Positions 6,631-7,955 of a DNA stretch of 7,955 nt are shown piece after piece. The notes under the pieces were generated by a model, which was not told the origin of the DNA, searched no databases, and saw nothing but the letters and a program-made list of their open reading frames with translations. The position numbers and the translations under genes are program-made. Source of the stretch: Deltaproteobacteria bacterium (GTDB lineage Bacteria > Myxococcota_A > UBA9160 > SZUA-336); assembly GCA_030624945.1 (NCBI GenBank), contig JAUXJB010000068.1:1-7955 (forward strand), in the 5' to 3' direction. How positions within the stretch are numbered: the first letter of the stretch is position 1; each line of letters starts with the position of its first letter.

Positions 6631-7613
6631 CGCGTAGAGCGCGCCTCTCGAGTCGCGCTCCCGGGCCAGGCGTGGGCCACGGGGATGACCTCCTCGACCA
6701 GGCGCCGGGTCTGGTCCCCCATCGCGTCGTCTCCGCGGGCGATCGGAATGAGCACGAACTTCGAGACGCCTACCCGTAGGTACTCCTGCACCCGTTCGAG
6801 GATCGTGGCCGCATCGCCCACGGCGAAGTAGCTGCGGGGATCGGGAGCTCCTCGAATGCGAGCACGAGCCCGCCCGAACTGCGCCACCTCGGGGTCGTCC
6901 CAGCTTCCGAAGTGAAACGGAATGCCGGCGCCGTAGTGATCTTCGTCGATCTTCCGGCCGATCTGCGCGCAAGCCTCCTTGATCGCCGCCACGACCGGCC
7001 CCGCCTGGGCGGGAGACTGGACGCCGCCGAGCCAGCCCGTGCCGATCCTCGCCGTACGCCGGATCGCCGCCTTGCTATGGCCGCCAATCCACAGGGGTAG
7101 CTGCTTCTGGACGGGGCGCGGCGCGATGCTCGCGTCCTCGTATTGAAAGAACTCGCCCTTGAAGCTGACGCGCTCCTCGCTCCAGAGCCGCTTCATGATC
7201 TCGAGGGCCTCGTCCGCGAGGCGCCCCCGTTGCCGGGGGCTTCTGCCCGTCGCGTTCCACTCCGGCGAGTAGTCGTTCCCGACGCCGAAGACCGGCAGGA
7301 GACGCCCGCCGCTCAGATAGTCGATGGTGGCGCACTGCTTGGCGAGGACCAGCGGATCGCGCAGGCTCACGACCACCGCGTTCATCCCGAACTTGAGCCG
7401 TTCTGTCGCACCCGCCAGCGCCGCCATCGTGCTCATGGACTCGAGGAAGGGCTGGGTTCCGGCGAGCCGGTCGGTCTGCCAGAGCGAGTCGACCTGGCTC
7501 GACTCGAGCAGATCCACCCAGCGCCAGTAGGCGCGCGCGCTCGAGAACGGGAACGTGGCCGTACCCATGCCGATCCGGACCTTGAGCTCGGGGATTGCTG
7601 TTTGCGGTGGCAT
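6624..7613 (-). CDS. LLM-class flavin-dependent oxidoreductase, distinct subfamily
   Basis: 329 residues of the luciferase-like fold, but of a different subgroup from the two genes to the left. Recognisable elements are KVRIGMGTATFPF (11-23), LWQTDRLAG (44-52), LKFGMNAVVVSLRDPLVLAKQCATID (73-98), LSGGRLLPVFGVGNDYSPEWNATG (100-123), a RLADEALEIMKRLW helix (131-144), FKGEFFQYEDASIAPRPVQKQLPLWIGG (151-178) and a C-terminal VQEYLRVGVSKFVLIP strand. This arrangement is standard for F420/FMN-dependent LLM enzymes such as alkanesulfonate-monooxygenase-like proteins; substrate unknown. A TTG at 7625 would extend it by four codons, but ATG 7613 is preceded at five bases by GGGAG (7619-7623), and that site overlaps the TTG. 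It is divergent from the selenocysteine peroxiredoxin, 121 bases apart. Confidence 0.93.
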   Translation of the reverse strand: MPPQTAIPELKVRIGMGTATFPFSSARAYWRWVDLLESSQVDSLWQTDRLAGTQPFLESMSTMAALAGATERLKFGMNAVVVSLRDPLVLAKQCATIDYLSGGRLLPVFGVGNDYSPEWNATGRSPRQRGRLADEALEIMKRLWSEERVSFKGEFFQYEDASIAPRPVQKQLPLWIGGHSKAAIRRTARIGTGWLGGVQSPAQAGPVVAAIKEACAQIGRKIDEDHYGAGIPFHFGSWDDPEVAQFGRARARIRGAPDPRSYFAVGDAATILERVQEYLRVGVSKFVLIPIARGDDAMGDQTRRLVEEVIPVAHAWPGSATREARSTRQ

Positions 7614-7682
7614 CCGTGCTCCCAAAAGCGATTCGGTCGTCGTTCATGCTATTCGATTGTGGGACGCGAAGGCCAATCGGGC

Positions 7683-7712
7683 TCGACATCGGGTTCGATT
7701 CTGGGGGATGAT
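7683..7712 (+). promoter_or_regulatory. Weak candidate promoter for the peroxiredoxin
   Basis: TCGACA (7683-7688, five of six to TTGACA), an 18-base spacer and GATGAT (7707-7712, four of six to TATAAT). Transcription would begin just ahead of the ribosome binding site, giving a very short leader. It lies in the 121-base divergent gap with the LLM gene. The match is weak and could be chance. Confidence 0.2.
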
Positions 7713-7721
7713 GCGGCGTCG

Positions 7722-7727
7722 AGGAGG
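7722..7727 (+). promoter_or_regulatory. Consensus ribosome binding site of the peroxiredoxin
   Basis: A full AGGAGG seven bases before ATG 7735. It fixes the start inside a longer open frame that begins at 7555 and shows that the reading frame carrying the in-frame TGA is actively translated. Confidence 0.8.
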
Positions 7728-7734
7728 TTTGAGA

Positions 7735-7955
7735 ATGCTGGCAGTAGGCGATCGGGCTCCGGACTTCGAGGTCACGGACCACAGCGGCGGAACGGTTTCA
7801 CTGGCGGGGCTGCGCGGAAAGAAGCTGCTGCTCTGGTTCTATCCCAAGGCCGACACACCCGGCTGAACGATCCAGGGTCGCGCGTTGCGCGATCGAGTGG
7901 ACGAGGTCAAGGCCAAGGGTCTGACGGTGCTCGGGGTCAGCTTCGACAGCGTGGA
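7735..7955 (+). CDS. Selenocysteine-containing peroxiredoxin (AhpC/TSA, BCP/PrxQ-like), in-frame UGA, 3' end beyond the window
   Basis: It reduces hydrogen peroxide and organic hydroperoxides in the cytosol. The N-terminus MLAVGDRAPDFEVTDHSGG (1-19) and LAGLRGKKLLLWFYPKADTPG (23-43) are a classic BCP/PrxQ-type peroxiredoxin. The next codon, TGA at 7864-7866, lies exactly where the peroxidatic cysteine of P-x-x-x-T-x-x-C belongs (P37, T41, residue 44). The same frame then continues with the conserved TIQGRALRDRVDEVKAKG and LTVLGVSFDSV to the window edge (73 complete codons). Bacterial peroxiredoxins with selenocysteine at this position are known (PrxU of Eubacterium acidaminophilum), and a SECIS-like hairpin follows. 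The resolving cysteine that Escherichia coli BCP has five residues on is arginine here. A nonsense mutation or base error (TGC to TGA) is the alternative, but the position and hairpin favour selenocysteine. Without recoding the product would stop at 43 residues. Confidence 0.88.
7876..7894 (+). promoter_or_regulatory. Candidate bacterial SECIS hairpin downstream of the in-frame UGA
   Basis: GGTCGCGC (7876-7883) pairs with GCGCGATC (7887-7894) in an eight-base-pair stem with one G-U pair, closing a GUU loop (7884-7886). The loop starts 17 bases after the UGA codon, and its first base is G followed by U. Known bacterial SECIS elements have the apical loop about 16-37 bases after UGA with a G among the first two loop bases; in E. 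coli fdhF, loop G and U contact SelB. It lies within coding sequence for residues G-R-A-L-R-D, so both structure and protein are constrained. Confidence 0.7.

Noticed and set aside
7555..7866. Peroxiredoxin read as a 103-codon gene starting within the neighbouring LLM gene and ending at TGA
   Set aside because: The first 60 codons overlap the divergent LLM gene and its upstream region and are not peroxiredoxin-like. ATG 7735 has a consensus ribosome binding site, and the TGA is best read as selenocysteine rather than an end.
7735..7866. Peroxiredoxin as a pseudogene broken by a nonsense codon
   Set aside because: The only lesion is TGA at the exact catalytic cysteine position, the frame remains intact and conserved afterwards, and a SECIS-like hairpin follows. 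A sequencing error cannot be fully excluded without reads.

Overview
The window comes from a GC-rich bacterium. All genes use G/C-ending codons, Shine-Dalgarno sequences are common, and three luciferase-like (LLM, F420-type) oxidoreductases lie within 3 kb. Together with an apparent selenocysteine-encoding UGA, this suggests an uncultivated deltaproteobacterium-like lineage (Desulfobacterota, Binatota or Myxococcota type), but nothing in the window fixes the taxon. I see no tRNA, rRNA, CRISPR array, transposase or phage gene.

Left part (1-5491, all minus strand, transcribed right to left): an LLM oxidoreductase (5491-4577); a 539-residue protein with two zinc ribbons (4513-2894); a 162-residue helical protein (2805-2317, probably starting at TTG); an SPFH/band-7 protein with three C-terminal zinc ribbons, resembling Bacillus YdjI (2312-1182); and the N-terminal 368 codons of nicotinate phosphoribosyltransferase, which runs off the left edge (1104-1). 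The middle three genes look like one functional unit. An SPFH protein next to a zinc-ribbon protein recalls the Bacillus subtilis pspA-ydjGHI envelope-stress operon, but PspA itself is missing here.

Right part (5492-7955): a second LLM oxidoreductase (5647-6594, plus) is divergent from the first and clearly related to it. It converges on a third, more distant LLM oxidoreductase (7613-6624, minus). A perfect 17-bp palindrome lies between the two stop codons. The third oxidoreductase is divergent from a peroxiredoxin that starts at 7735 and runs off the right edge.

The main discovery is in that peroxiredoxin. An in-frame TGA (7864-7866) lies exactly at the peroxidatic cysteine of the P-x-x-x-T-x-x-C motif, and the conserved peroxiredoxin sequence continues in the same frame after it. 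A stable hairpin with a GUU loop begins ten bases downstream, at the distance expected of a bacterial SECIS element. The gene is best read as a selenoprotein (PrxU type), which ordinary gene calling would cut to 43 residues or miss. The helical/zinc-ribbon/SPFH cluster is the second point of interest.
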